DNA of 64,000 nt. Source: Zea mays. Taxonomy: Eukaryota; Streptophyta; Magnoliopsida; Poales; Poaceae. Below are positions 23,444 to 35,362 of this stretch, piece after piece (position 1 is the first letter of the stretch; the number at the start of each line of letters is the position of its first letter). Location of the stretch: positions 35,582,501 to 35,646,500 of the forward strand of contig NC_050098.1 of assembly GCF_902167145.1 (NCBI RefSeq). Direction: 5' to 3'. The position numbers were made by a program, and so were the translations under genes. The notes beneath the pieces are model-generated. The model worked only from the letters and a program-made list of their open reading frames with translations. It did not search any database and had not been told where the DNA came from.

Positions 23444-24835
23444 CTGAAACCATTGGATCTCGAGGCTTGATATCTCTGAAAGAGCTTCATTAAGATGTGT
23501 GTCGGTCTTAACTAAAGCACTGACTGTTGTCTTGTGAGTCTCCCTAAGTTTTTGGATGTTGTCTTGCAAGGCTTTATTTGCAACATCCGCTTGTTGAGCG
23601 ATGGACAAGAACTCTGCAGTTCCAGATGCAAAAACTGATGCCACAGGCACAACACTGCTAAGGGCTTGTTTGGGTAATCTTGGACTGGAGTGGATTGAGG
23701 TGGTATAAGGTGTATTGAAGTGTAATATGAACTAGTTTCCCTTTCAATCCCTAAAATCCACTTCAATCCCTCTTTATCCAAACGAGGCCTAAGGGAGGGC
23801 TGGTAATGGGAACTCACTGGGTATCCAAATGGTTGTGGCTGGACCTGCATAGCAGCTGGTACCCCATTTGCTGACCTCTGAGTAGAAGCATCGTCCATCC
23901 TCCTACCAAGCCCCTTCCTGAACTGCTCTTCCTCCCATTTCCTCTCTCCTTCGTCGGCATCATCATCATCTCTATCATCCTCAACCTTCCTGCTGCCATC
24001 ACTGAAAGCCCCCAAACTGGTGGCAGGACCCTGTTACTTATCCCATTGAATACACCTTTTGTGCTCCTCGGGCCATCACCTGGCTTGTCAGTGTACATTG
24101 CAATCTGATCTGTTATCTCATTGTCATCCTCATCACTCGACTCACCAGCAGCATTCCGGCTGCTCAGCACATCACCAGCATCAAGAGAGATATAATCTGG
24201 CGCTGCATGCCTTGGCTGTTGTCGCTTCGCCCTGATGGCTTCAATGGTTGCACGGTCAGGTATCACTGGTCCTTCATCCTCTTCATCTTATTTCCTCTCT
24301 TCTTCAGATTTATCTTCCTCGTTGTCGTGCTTCGGTATCCTTGGCCCAATGCTGGCCTCAGACATAGGTTTCACCAGACCTTTAAGAACAACCACTGTTT
24401 CTGTTGCAGCTGTGGTGGTGGTAGCTGGAGTGGAACTTGCAGGGGTACTAGACAACTTCTGCGACCGGGGCTCAGTCACAGGAGTCCGTGGTTGGGCACG
24501 CAAGAGGCTCCCAAGGAGCGGGTGCGCATTCTTCTGGAGCTCCAGGAGGCGCTCTGGTGTGTACTCCCTAGCATGGGATTGGAAGTTGGAAGGCTTAGGC
24601 GCCGACACAGCAGCGCCGGTAGGTGTCGGCGAGCTCTTGATTCGCTCCCTGGCGAGCGTGAGGCGATGGAGCGCTCCCGCGGCCGGGGACGCCGTGCGGG
24701 CGGGGCGCACCGAGGCCGTCGGGGGAAGGCGGCGCTGCGCAAACGGGCCCGCCTCGGCGTCGTCCTCGTCCTCGTCGTCCGCAAAGCTGAGGCGGCCGCA
24801 CCCTGACGCCTCAGCGGTGACTTGGGCTTAGGCAC
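23444..24835 (-). pseudogene. ILP1/PAXBP1 (GCFC-family)-like gene, N-terminal part, disrupted
   Basis: The minus strand encodes blocks of the N-terminal region of plant ILP1, the relative of animal PAXBP1: an acidic SFADDEDEDD, REYTPERLLELQKNAHPL, VVLKGLVKP, IPDRATIEAIRAKRQQ followed by HAAPDYISLDAG, WEEEQFRKGLGRRMDD, and a predicted coiled-coil stretch AQQADVANKALQDNIQKL. The exon ends at a GT donor (23443). Disablements seen: an in-frame TAA at 24288-24290; frame shifts near 24790 and between about 24005 and 24060; a 128-bp MITE within the exon at 23662-23789; and separation from the first codons by the insertion at 24836-27620. Nothing of the C-terminal GCFC domain is present. It could be a decayed paralogue or a fragment captured by a transposon; I see no Helitron or Mutator ends. 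Confidence 0.7.
23662..23789. mobile_element. Tourist-like MITE inside a coding exon
   Basis: 128 bp with terminal repeats GGGCTTGTTTGGGTAA and the inverse of GGCCTCGTTTGGATAA, flanked by taa (23659-23661 and 23790-23792). Taking out the MITE and one taa gives a continuous in-frame reading of the ILP1-like exon (...HYQPSL then SSVVPVASVF...). The insertion is therefore exonic and shifts the frame (131 bp). Confidence 0.78.
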
Positions 24836-27620
24836 TGAAGCGTCTCGATCCTTTGGGACTCAAATGTGATACAATTACTAGTCCCAGGAGGCTAGTAACC
24901 ACATTCCTTACTTCAAATAGTATAGAGTTTAAATAAAAGTTATTACAATACCGGGGTACAAGCTCGAGAGAGCCAGAATATAAAGAGCGCAGTAGAAAGT
25001 ACACTAGCCCAAGCCACAGGCAGAACTGGGTGCAGACACAGCCCTCTCAATCAAGCATAGCAGAAAAGAAGTCTTCGGCTGCTGAAAAACATAAATAAAT
25101 CTGGGTGAATACACTAGGTATTCCGCAAGCCCACCCCGCTCCCGTAAAGAGAAAGAGACCTATATCATACATGCTTTGTTTGGTGGGGTTGAAGTCACTC
25201 TTCATTTTCTTAGAGAAAGGCAGTTGCTGTAAGGTTTTTCCCCCAAAGACTTAAAAGTAACAAAAATACTCAACCGCCATTGAGCTTCCCGCTCCCGTGG
25301 CCTTGTTTTCTTTCTTAGTGAGCACTTACACACATTTCCCTGTTCACGGAGGTTATAGAAAAATCTCTAATTGTCATACTACACCAGACTCGTCCATACC
25401 AGTGGACACAGACTATTCGAATAGGTTTCAACTCTGCGCAGAGGGGTACACTTTACCCACTAGTCTGGTTTCTGCGATCTCACCGTCGCGAGACCCGAAT
25501 GCCGGATCTCTTTCCTTCCTTGTACGTCCTAACCTTAACGGTTATCCGGAAGGAGTCAGGCCACCACCATGTCCAAACCGGACAAAACTTTCCCCCTCCT
25601 TATCCTCCCGGTGCTCCCTAGCCTTCATAACCCTAGGGTCGGACCGCACGAGTTCAGATTGAGTGACTGCCCACACAGTCTCGAGTGGTTGTACTATTAA
25701 AGAGTACATGTAGTGAAGATGACAAGCCGGTCCTTATATGAGGGGACAATCCTTCTGCTCACGCCTAAACCAGCTGAGCCAACACCTTAGGCCCTCCCCT
25801 AAACCAGGGAGTCCTTGATCATCCCACTCCCAAGGTGATGAGGGTGAGTACCCTTCATCGCACAACCTTTTCTTTAAGGAAAACTTATTTGAAATATCAT
25901 ATTCCCCTTTCTCTCAACCCACATTTCGTATCCGAAAAAACGTATGTTAATGCAGGCTATCTCTTTGCTCACAATGCAAATATCCCACCCTGAAATCCCG
26001 GCCTAGGTAGTGGTAGAAAGAATAGGTAATTTATGCATCAAGGGAAGGATGGACTTGCCTTCATCGAAGCTTTCCTGGCACAAAAGATCTACTTCCGGGA
26101 GATCAGGCTCCGGCCCTTCTTCCGGGGCTATGGGTTCCGGATCAACGGTCCCCGCTTCTTCTAGTAAAAACAGGCAATAAAACAATACATCAACAGTAGT
26201 TTTCCAATTGCAGTGTGTCATTTTCTAACATTATTATTACTTGTGACTTTAGAAATCATTTTGATAATTTTTGGTGCATAAAATATTGAGAAATACTAAT
26301 TAAATGAGAAAAGGTTGGAAAAAGGAAAAAGAAAAGGGATTCTAGCACTGGTGGGCTGGGGGGATTTTGGCCCAGCCAGGCGCAGCGCGCGCGCGCGAGG
26401 GCACCGGCCCAGCTGCGGCCCAAGTCGAGGAGACGGCGCGGGCGCGCGAGGAGCGGACGCCGTCGCTGCGGGCCCACACGTCAGCGAGAGCGGAGGGGGG
26501 GAACGGCGCCACGGTTCGACGGCGCGGGCGAACCGGCCGCCGGTGGGCTCGGTGGCGATCCGCCGCCGGTGGCCCGGTTCTTGGACAACGGGGAGGTGCC
26601 TTAGCACAGGGAGGGGCTGGCGAACCTAGGGGTGGGCTCAATTTGGCTATAGGGGGCCGGGAGGGGGCTGTCCGCGGGGAGGTGGCGGAGCTCCGCGGCG
26701 GGGATCGCCGCCGGTGGGCTTCGGGCGAGGGATTGGGGTGGGGGAGTGGTGTTCTGAGTTCGCGGCAATGTGATGAAGCTGGTAGGCCAACTTAATCGCT
26801 GGGAAGGGCTCACCGGAGAGGGAGAAGACGGCGGCGCTTCGTGAATTGAGCTCGGGCGAGGGGAGGAGGGTGGTGGTTGAGGCCGGTGCGGGGAAGGAGG
26901 TGCCCGGGGCGACCTTTTTATAGGCGCCCGAGGGGAGGGGAGCGGCGGAGCTCGGCGGGCACCGGTGAGGTGCACAACGCCGGCATTAATGTCGCACAGC
27001 GGCGACGATGAGACCTTACGGCGGGGGCGGTACTGGGCAAGGACGCGGTCAAGCGGCGAGGACGGGGCGGTGCCGAACTCTCCTGTGCGGCGAGGGGATG
27101 GGCGAGGGGACGGTGATGGAGGGGACGGCGGTGCATCGTACGCGACGAAGACGATGAAGCGGCTGACCGGTGGGGCCGGTCTGCCAGCGAGAGGGAGCGC
27201 GCGAGAGGGAGTGGCTGGCAGGTGGGGCTGGCTCGTCAGCGAGAGAGAGGGAGGGGAGCGCGGAGCGGCTGCGCGCGCGAGCGGGCCGGCAATGGGCCGA
27301 AAGGGGGGAGCGCGGGCGCGAGGAGGAGGGGAGGCGGCCGCGGCATGGGCCGGATCCAGCCCAGAAGGGGGAGGAAAGCTTTCTCTTTTTTCCTTTTATT
27401 TTCTAATTCCCATTTCCATTTTTGTTTCTTTTTCTTTTTGAACAATTTATTTAGTAGATAATCTAGGTGCTGGAAAATAAAATCTAAGTGAGGTGTTCAT
27501 AATCAAACAAAGTGTATGCATATCATGGGAAGAATCTAAGGGAGTTTTGGGATGGATAGAAAAAAGAAGAGGGGGGTTAGGTTAGGGTTTCAAACCTGGG
27601 TTAGAATTTGGGATGTTACA
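24836..27620 (-). mobile_element. Solo-LTR-like insertion in the ILP1-like pseudogene
   Basis: Begins TGAAGCGTCT, ends GGGATGTTACA and is flanked by ggcac on both sides (24831-24835 and 27621-27625). On the minus strand it starts TGTAACATCCC, like many long-LTR gypsy LTRs, and has a TATAAAAA box at about 26915-26922. The right half is very GC-rich. The left half shares features with the LTR-like block at 1194-5247, such as a GTACACTTTACCCA-type stretch near 25446. No gag or pol is visible, so it is read as a solo LTR of about 2.8 kb. Confidence 0.65.
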
Positions 27621-27760
27621 GGCACCGTTGGGGTTTTCGTCTTTGTGGCGGTCGTGGTGGAGGGCTTGGGGTGGCTGCCGCCGTCGCCGTTGGCGTCCTC
27701 AGCGTCGTCCCCCCGGCACGGGCGGCCGTTGGCGTCCTCATCCGCTACTACATGGTGGCC
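27621..27760 (-). pseudogene. ILP1/PAXBP1-like pseudogene, extreme N-terminal segment
   Basis: Upstream continuation of the pseudogene across the insertion at 24836-27620. The minus strand reads an acidic, duplicated DEDANG/AEDANG stretch and then a Lys/Thr/Pro-rich linker (KPSTTTATKTKTPTV). After one ggcac duplicate this joins KPKSPL on the far side. The initiator codon is uncertain: an ATG just upstream is followed at once by TAG in that frame. Confidence 0.5.
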
Positions 27761-27849
27761 TCCACGCGTTGATTGGTGCGCCGTTGAAGGAAGGACGCGG
27801 GCGGGATGTGGGGCGGGGGCCGCGGGCGGCAGAACGTACTGTTGTGAAC

Positions 27850-27924
27850 GCCTACAATAGGTACTTAAGTAGTAGTAGAGATTACTTTCGAATTTCTCTC
27901 AATTCCTATGAGCCAAACAGGGCC
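27850..27924. repeat. Right end of a truncated MITE
   Basis: Ends GAGCCAAACAGGGCC followed by taa, the form of a Tourist-like right terminus. The left end is missing, probably lost at the pseudogene junction. Confidence 0.35.
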
Positions 27925-27927
27925 TAA

Positions 27928-28119
27928 GGTGTTGTTTGGTTCACATATTTGTAATGTAGTGGGTAACTGAAAATATTAAAATATATTTATTTAAGTCCAA
28001 CTGTAATCAGATACAACACTATAAATTGATACCAGCATATTCAACCTTATTATCGACAGTACTCGAGTGTGAATCATTATTATTGTCATTTATGTTATAT
28101 TTCGTGAACCAAACAGTAT
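27928..28119. mobile_element. Tourist-like MITE (192 bp)
   Basis: Terminal repeats GTGTTGTTTGGTTCAC on the left and the inverse ACTGTTTGGTTCACG on the right, with flanking taa (27925-27927 and 28120-28122). AT-rich, no coding capacity. Confidence 0.65.
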
Positions 28120-28139
28120 TAAATGTTAACTAACTAGTT

Positions 28140-28950
28140 GTAAGAGATCTAGATCTAGAATCTAAATCATCTCATCCTCAATAAAGATATGAAAAAGATG
28201 TAGAAGACTCATTCTTGATTCTCTTTTCGCGGCAGCATAAACATGAATAGACAGAAGATAATGGCGAAGGATCCCTTTTCTAGTTATTAGTATGAGGAGG
28301 TATATATTTATTACGTAAAATAAAGAGTCGTTCAGGATACATTTAGTACTAGACCATAAAACTTTTTGTAGAGTTTCTTAATGATCTCCTTGAGTGAATA
28401 CTATGACTAACACACACCTTATTAAACTCCAAAAAATCTAGTGGGAAAAATCATATGTTAAAAATTTTAGAAAACATCATAATAAAAAAATACAATAGTT
28501 ACCTTTAGGACAATTACACCTTTCACGATTATATAACTTATGATAGTTAGGATCAAATAGTAAGGGCTAGCATTCAGGGTTGACCTCCCCATGGCCTGTA
28601 GGTCTCTAAGTGTCTCATCTCTATACCTTAAATATATCTTCTAAATGTGGCTACGAGCAAGGATTTAGTGAATAACGTCACAATACTTAAATTGTAGACT
28701 TTTCACTCCACCATCATTCTGGAGTTCATGAGGATATGAAAAATTGAGATAAATGTGTTTAGTCATATTATTCTTGATGTAGTGTGTTTCCATTTTGTGC
28801 AATACATGCCACATTATCTTCATAGATATTATTAGGTATTTGCAGTGTCAAACCAGATGACATCTATATGTGATTAGTCATACATTCATGTGTGTCTTTA
28901 TATAATGTGGTTATCTCCGAGTGTTTAGTAAACATAGCTACTAGTGTATG
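28140..28950 (-). pseudogene. Decayed copia RNase H and 3' region
   Basis: In minus-strand translation with several stops, 28600-28940 reads the copia RNase H end: an YEDNVACIAQ block, then THLSQFF and a further part resembling ...KHLEDIFK. Downstream (about 28400-28440) is the TTTTTCCCACTAG-type motif often found between copia RNase H and the 3' LTR. Strongly eroded; LTRs are not identifiable. Confidence 0.6.
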
Positions 28951-28959
28951 TTTGCTCGA

Positions 28960-30973
28960 TCTCTAGGATATGACAGTACCACAACAAAGAAACATAAAGC
29001 CAATTTAAGATATCTACTAGGTGGTAATGCTGAGTAAACAGAGAAAACATCCTGGAATTCGGTTAATAATGAAGACACAACATTATCCACATCTTGTTGC
29101 TGCTCTACCATTTTCTCCAACAACACAAAGGACGAGACCTTGTTACCTTTCAACAATTTGTCTAGTTGAATGCAGGAAATTTCAGTCACCTCTTGCAGTC
29201 TCTTAGTTGTATCACCTTGAAGCTACATTATAACCCCTTGATCCTTAAATTGTAGAATTTTCTTGTCCCAATCACATTGCATTGGACTATGCTCTATTAA
29301 CTAGTCATACCCCAAGATAGCACCTAGGGCCCTAGATTTAGAACCTCATATTAGTCTTATAGGAGTTGCCTCACCATTCCACTCCTTTCACCATGGAAAA
29401 AGGAATTAATGTGTCACCATTTGTAGCTATAACATGAAGTGGTAGACATAGAATTGTGGAAAGCCTAGTTCTTGATATCCTAGCTAAATGGATGAATGAA
29501 AGTTGCCTAGAGGGGGGGTGAATAGGCAAATCTGAAATTTATAAACTTTAAGCACAACTACAAACTGGGGTTAGTGTTAGAAATATAATTGAGTCCGAAA
29601 GAGAGGGCGAAAACAAATCACAAGCGAATAAGAGCGGATGGCACGGTGATTTGTTTTACCGAGGTTCGGTTCTTGCAAACCTACTCCCCGTTGAGGTGGT
29701 CACAAAGACCGGGTCTCTTTCAACCCTTTCCCTCTCTCAAACGGTCACCTAGACCGAGTGAGCTTCTCTTCTCAATCAATTGGGACACTAAGTCCCCACA
29801 AGGACCACCACACAATTGTTGTCTCTTGCTTTGATTACAAAGATCTTAGGAACAAGAATAGAGGAAGAAGAAAAGTGATCCAAGCGCAAGAGCTCAAAAG
29901 AACATAACAAAACTCTCTCTTCTAGTCACTAATGCTTTGAGTGGAATTGGGACTTGGAGAGATTTTGATTCACTCTATGTGTGTCTTGTATTGAATGCAC
30001 TAGCTCTTGTATTGAATGTGTTGGCTGAAAACTTGGATGCCTTGAAGTGTGGTGGTTGGGGGTATTTATAAATACCCCCAACCACCAAAATGGCCGTTGG
30101 GGAAGGCTGTTGTCGAAGGGTGCACCGGACACTGTCCGGTGCGCCAGCCACGTCACCCAACCGTTAGGGTTCGACCGTTGGAGCTTCTGACATGTGGGCC
30201 ACTGGACAGTCCGGTGGTGCACCGGACAGTCACTGTTCACTGTCCGGTGCGCCATCTAGCGCCTGCTCGGACTCTGCGCGAGCAGTCGGCACTGTTCACT
30301 GTTCACTATTCACTTTTGCAGTCGACCGTTGGCGCTGTAGCCGTTACTCCGCTTGGCACACCGAACAGTCCGGTACTACACCAGACAGTCCGGTGAATTA
30401 TAGCGGAGGGCAATTCCAGAAACCCGAAGGTGGCAAGTTCGGAGTTGATCTCCCTGGTGCACCGGACACTGTCTGGTGGCACACCGGACAGTCCGGTGCG
30501 CCAGACCAGGGCAGCCTTTGGTTGTCTTTTGCTCTTTTTATTTGAACCCTTTCTTGGACTTTTTATTGGTTTGTGTTGAACCTTTGGCACCTGTAGAACT
30601 TATAATCTAGAGCAAACTAGTTAGTCCAATTATTTGTGTTGGGCAATTCAACCACCAAAATCATTTAGGAAAAGGTGTGAGCCTATTTCCCTTTCAATGA
30701 AACATGTTGAACTTCTTAAATCAACAAGCACTAATATGACTTTGTTTTTCAGTAGCGCCCTCACCTACATACTGTAGTTATTATCAGCCCCACTCATAGC
30801 ATTGAAAGAAAGATGGAACGACCCTTTTATAACTTCATCCTCTTTCTCTAGGTGTTCCAAAACCTCATATGATAATTCCATGGTCAATTCTTCAGTGGAC
30901 AGAGCATTCAATTGGAGTACATTTCTTTTGACAGGCTTAGCCAAATGTCTTAGCTCAAATTTGTCACCATAAC
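28960..30973 (-). pseudogene. Decayed gypsy (chromovirus-like) protease and RT-proximal pol fragment
   Basis: On the minus strand, 30770-30970 encodes the gag/protease border (LSTEELTMELSYEVLEHLEKE..., ending FHLSFNAMSGADN). After the solo LTR, 28960-29480 gives a stop-rich reading with GDTLIPFSMVKG and then LLTEFQDVFSVYSALPPSR, the segment just before RT in chromovirus-type gypsy elements. RT itself is absent. The fragment is split by the Sirevirus solo LTR at 29497-30696 and cut on the right by the LTR-like block beginning at 30974. Confidence 0.7.
29497..30696 (-). mobile_element. Sirevirus (Opie/Ji-type) solo LTR
   Basis: 1200 bp. On the minus strand it starts TGAAAGGGAAATAGGC and ends with CACCCCCCCTCTAGGCAACTTTCA (written here only as landmark words). 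It is flanked by atgaa on both sides (29492-29496 and 30697-30701). It carries several ACCGGACTGTCCGGT-like palindromes and a TATA element in a GGGTATTTATAAATACCC palindrome near 30060-30080. One LTR with an intact target duplication and no internal region is the signature of LTR-LTR recombination. Confidence 0.9.
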
Positions 30974-33900
30974 TGTGAGGCACCCAAGAACGGGGTGCCC
31001 AAAGAAATCCCAAGAAATTCCTCAAGAACGGCCCACCAACCAAGTCTCTGCCGAGAAAATTCGCGAGGCAGAGCGGACAACCAAGTCCCTACCAACAAAC
31101 TCATGAGGCGGAGCGGACGACCAAGTCCCTGCCGAGCAAACTCGCGAGGTAGAGTGGAGCTAGGAACAAGTCCCTACCGAGCAACCCCACAAGGTAAAGC
31201 GGACGACCAAGTCCCTGCCAAGCAACCTCGCAAGGTGGAGTAGACGACCAAGTCCCTGCCGAGCAAACTTGTGAGGTAGAGCAGACAACCAAGTCCCAGC
31301 CGAGCAACCTCGCGAGGCGAAGAGGATGACCAAGTCCCTGCCGAGCAACCGTGCAAGGCGGAGTGGACGACCAATTCCCGGCCGAGCAACCGTGCGAGGC
31401 GGAGCGGATGACCACCTTCATGATGAGCAACCCCACGAGGCGGTGCTAGCAACCAGGTCTCGTGCCGATCTAACCAGCGTAAGAGAAGGGCCAACCTAAT
31501 GATATGGGCCCACGTCAGGGGTGACAAGACGGGTCACCACCAAACCACGTCCGGTCCTTGGGTACGGTGTCGAAGGGTCCCGAATGAACGTCAAACAGTA
31601 CATTGTCACGTACTATCGAGGGAATGACCCCCGGACCCTAGGACCCACCGTTCAGTGAGCGCAGTGAGGAAAGAGCCCTGATCGCTGGGGTCCATTAGTC
31701 TGTCAGAAGAGGCAGGTGCACCAACCCTAGAAGAACCCGCCCCGGTTGAACCCCACGACGCGGAGCCCAGGGTCGGGCGTGGTGTAGCCTAATAAGGGAG
31801 GACGAGTGTGTCGGAAGGGAACCACTCGAGTGGATCATGCACCCGGCCCCGAACAGACCCGCCATAAATGACTGGCCACATAACTGTGGTGGAACCGCCC
31901 AGATTATTCCAGCTTAAGTGCCCAAGCCTCGCCTTAGAGGCAACGACACACTTAAATCGGAATAAATTGGCAATCCCTCGGATCTAGTCCGATAAAGCCA
32001 CTTACCAAGGATCGAATACCACTAGCTCACTCGAGTAACCATAATTTTTAATGTAGCGGAAATAACTAATGGAGAAAACCGAGTAACATGGCAAAGCCTG
32101 GCCATGCTACTCCTCCTAGTCCTCTCCTGCGGAAGCAGCAACCCACTCGACCGTCTATCCTGGTGGCAGGGATGGAGGCCAAGTCACACCATCAACCAAA
32201 TCAAGGAGGTACCTGCAAAAATTATGCCACAAGAAAGGCTGAGTATATTAATACTCAGCTAGACTTACCCGGTGTGAGGAGTCTACTCCTCTACCTCTAG
32301 ACCATGAAGCTGTTTGGCCGAGGGGGTTTGGTTTGCCAAAAGCACTAACTGTGTCTAAAATCAAGTTTTAGCTTTTCAGGTTCTAGAATAATAATTTAGA
32401 CTAGATGAGCACCTAACTATCCATACATGGTATCAAACATTATGGCAATCAACATCTTTTGAAAGTAACCTCATTTTCACTTTTTACTCAATGCAGTACA
32501 AGGGGTCAATCAGTCTCATTAGCTGCGAGAAGCAGACGATTCGAATCGAGTTTTAACCTTGCAAGGTAAACCTAAACACACGACATGTCAGGGCACTCCG
32601 TTCCCACACACGTCAACCGTCCCCATCGATCCCCCGTTCGCAGCCGGGACTCACCGCCTTGGCATGCAATGCCCCATTGACCCCGGCCGCCGTCGTGCAG
32701 TGGCTGCACTTGCACCCACCATATCTAGAATGGGAAACCACGTCTCAGGACAAGTGAGGGGGAAAGTCCGCGCCCGGCTTCACTCAGGTACTAGGCTTAC
32801 CGGTTACCATATTTCCCGACATGTGTTTAGTACGTTCAACGCTTGACGCATGTATCCTCATGTTAATCCTTATTCCAATTTCATCTCATAGACAACGCAT
32901 CCCCATGGGTCCGTGTCCACAAACCATCATCATTCCGTTATAAAAAATGGATACAACCAATTCCTGACCTCGCACGAGTGCTAGAAAAATCACTCGACTT
33001 CTATCGAGATCCCTAATTAGTAAAGCAACTACTCGACCTAGCATACTAGTATCCATCTCAAAAGGAATCCTGAGTTCATGCAATTAGGGTTTCAGGCAAC
33101 TCCTACACTTAAGTGCACGGTACAAGCCTACAAACATTAAGTGTAGTAAAATAGCATATATAAACGGTTATGCATAAAACCGGGGCTTACCTGGAATTCA
33201 ACACTAGATAGTGTTTGCTAGATGACACTCGCTTGGCGAGCATCCACTGGTTAAGTCCATCCTTCTTTGAGTCGTCCACTAACTGCATCTTGTGGTTGGC
33301 ACCACATCACTTGCACGATCATCATCTCTCGGTCATAAATGAGATGCATGATGCATATGTATGAATACGATGAAATATATCACAAGACAATCCCAAAATA
33401 GATGGTAGAGAACTAAACACTAAATATAGAGACATCGTGAACAATCACACACACTAGTGCTAGCTATCCATACGTCATCGGGCACAACAAGTCAACATTA
33501 CTGGAAAGACAACGAACATTTCCTATATTTAACCAACACAACCACGACATCACGAGTACAAGCATTTACCATGTTCACTTTAATCGTTCATTGGCTACTT
33601 ACTATTAAACTACTTAAGTACACACAAGTTCTCTATGACTTAAATGTTTAGACAGACTTAAATAGAAAGGGATAGTCATTCAATTGGGGTTTTACAATTA
33701 TTCACAATATTCTCATGCAAGCACACCCTAAGAAAACACACAGGAGGAGATAGTTTAATCACAATTACATATTATACTACTTTAATGACGTTGGTTACTT
33801 ATTAGTATTAGCAGAAAGCCAAAAACAGGACATTATTCATTTTGTTTCCCTAGCTAATATATACTGCAGTTGCTAAGTGTTGATTAAGCTAAGCTACTTA

Positions 33901-35117
33901 TTAGACCTTAACCAAAATTAGTTCACTAACTTAGTGAGATGTGTACTACTTACTTATATAATTAGGCTCAATTATATTAGTTATATTATCATTACTTCGT
34001 TCAATCAAGATCAAGACAAACTAGTAGCCGACTCAAGACAAACACGCTGGAGTGGAACAATCACTCACATCTAACCTGTTTAGGACAGCAGCACAGCAGT
34101 TGATTGTTTCAGTTATAACTTACATGATATTTATCCAAAAATAGTGATCAAATGCTTTTTGGAAAGCATAAGAAACTCTCTATAACTTTGGTGTCATCTC
34201 AAGGTGATTAGATACTTAACACGGTTAAATAGTGATAAATGACAGTTTTATTCAGAGTTGGACACATTCAGACTTGCGATTTCAAAAATTCATAACTTGA
34301 GATTCAGGCATACAAATCAATTGATCCTAGACTTTCTAGAAATCTAATTAAATGTTCTACAAATTATTTATAAACATCCCTGGCTGGTTTAATATGTATC
34401 AAGGGTATAATACACTGCGAAGGCTTTGCTGTCCAGATTTGAACAGATTCAGTCTTCACACTTTAAACACCTATAACTTAATCTTAAGACCACCAAAAAG
34501 AGTGATACAAGACTTTTTGGAAAGCTTAGCAAAAGTACTACATAACTTTTATAATCACCAAGAAGTGATTCTATGTTTAACCAAATCAAACAATTCAGTT
34601 TTCGAAATCTGTTCTGACAGTGGACAGAACACATCAACCATTTTGTAAAATTCGTAACTCTTAAACTATCAGGCCTATGGTTATTAAATTTTAACACAAA
34701 CAAGATAAGAAAGTCATCTACAACTGTCTTGTGACCACTAATAACTGATTTTAACATTAACTTAAGCAACCATTGCAATCTCTGAAATCTGTTCAGAAAT
34801 TGGATAGGTTCAGGTGCTGGACTTGTGAGAAGCATAACTTCTAAACCATTACTCCTAAGATCATGAGACTTTAGGAAAAGCTAGATATATAAGTTAACTA
34901 CAAATTTTATACAGAACATACCTACAAAAAACACATTTTACTTTACTAGATCAATTGTATACCCAAGACTATACATGCAGTCTTAGCAATGACAACAATT
35001 CACTTCATTTTCCACATAGCCATTTCAGTTATCATCCACTCGCTATTCCAGTTGTTTTGACACTCAACCATAGTCACACAATAAATGACGTGATGGCTAC
35101 GAAGTCATGCCATCACT
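30974..35117 (-). repeat. Long non-coding LTR-like block, right end cut by Sirevirus B
   Basis: Starts TGTGAGGCACCC where the gypsy fragment stops. It then carries a 41-bp minisatellite (about 31030-31445), a GC-rich part to about 31900 and AT-rich sequence with no coding homology. Composition and layout resemble the LTR-like insertions at 1194 and 24836. It may be (part of) a very long LTR in minus orientation, but the second end and the target duplication are not visible in the window. Confidence 0.4.
31030..31445 (+). repeat. 41-42-bp minisatellite, about ten copies
   Basis: Degenerate tandem units around ACCAAGTCCCTGCCGAGCAA followed by a CGCGAGGCGGAGCGG-like half. Unit starts near 31041, 31082 and 31122 show the 41-bp period; later units vary in length. 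It lies at the left part of the block starting at 30974. Confidence 0.85.
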
Positions 35118-35362
35118 TTGAGAGCACCTAGAGGGGGGTGAATAGGTGATCATGTAAAATTCAACACTAAATTCCAACAACCTTGATTATAAAATATTAG
35201 TGCGGGTTAATCAAGTCAATGAGACGAGCTCTTGCGAACACAGGCAATTAAATAAGGAACAATCACAAGAGACTCTACGTTATGGTTCGGCCAAGTAACA
35301 CTTGCCTACTTCCATGTTGTGGTGTCCCAATGGACGAAGGTTGCACTCAACCCTTTTCAAGT
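35118..35362 (-). repeat. 3' LTR of Sirevirus B, distal part
   Basis: The end of the LTR, ending (plus strand) TGAGAGCACC. It is continuous with 57643-58604 after removing gypsy copy C and one caagt. Confidence 0.82.

Noticed and set aside
23655..23817. A 163-bp intron in the ILP1-like gene with GTGAGT and CAG borders
   Set aside because: Without the MITE only 32 bp would remain, too short for a plant intron, and excision of MITE plus one taa restores the exon frame; the splice-like borders are chance.
26256..27461. Several 70-158-codon readings near 26.3-27.4 kb
   Set aside because: Same GC effect inside the solo-LTR-like insertion; no conserved motif and no consistent frame.
31030..31445. 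Regular 41-bp repeats as a CRISPR array
   Set aside because: Units are contiguous and degenerate with no unique spacers; it is a minisatellite.
33100..35110. Possible exons in the AT-rich stretch before Sirevirus B
   Set aside because: Short readings without splice-consistent chains or protein similarity that I recognise.
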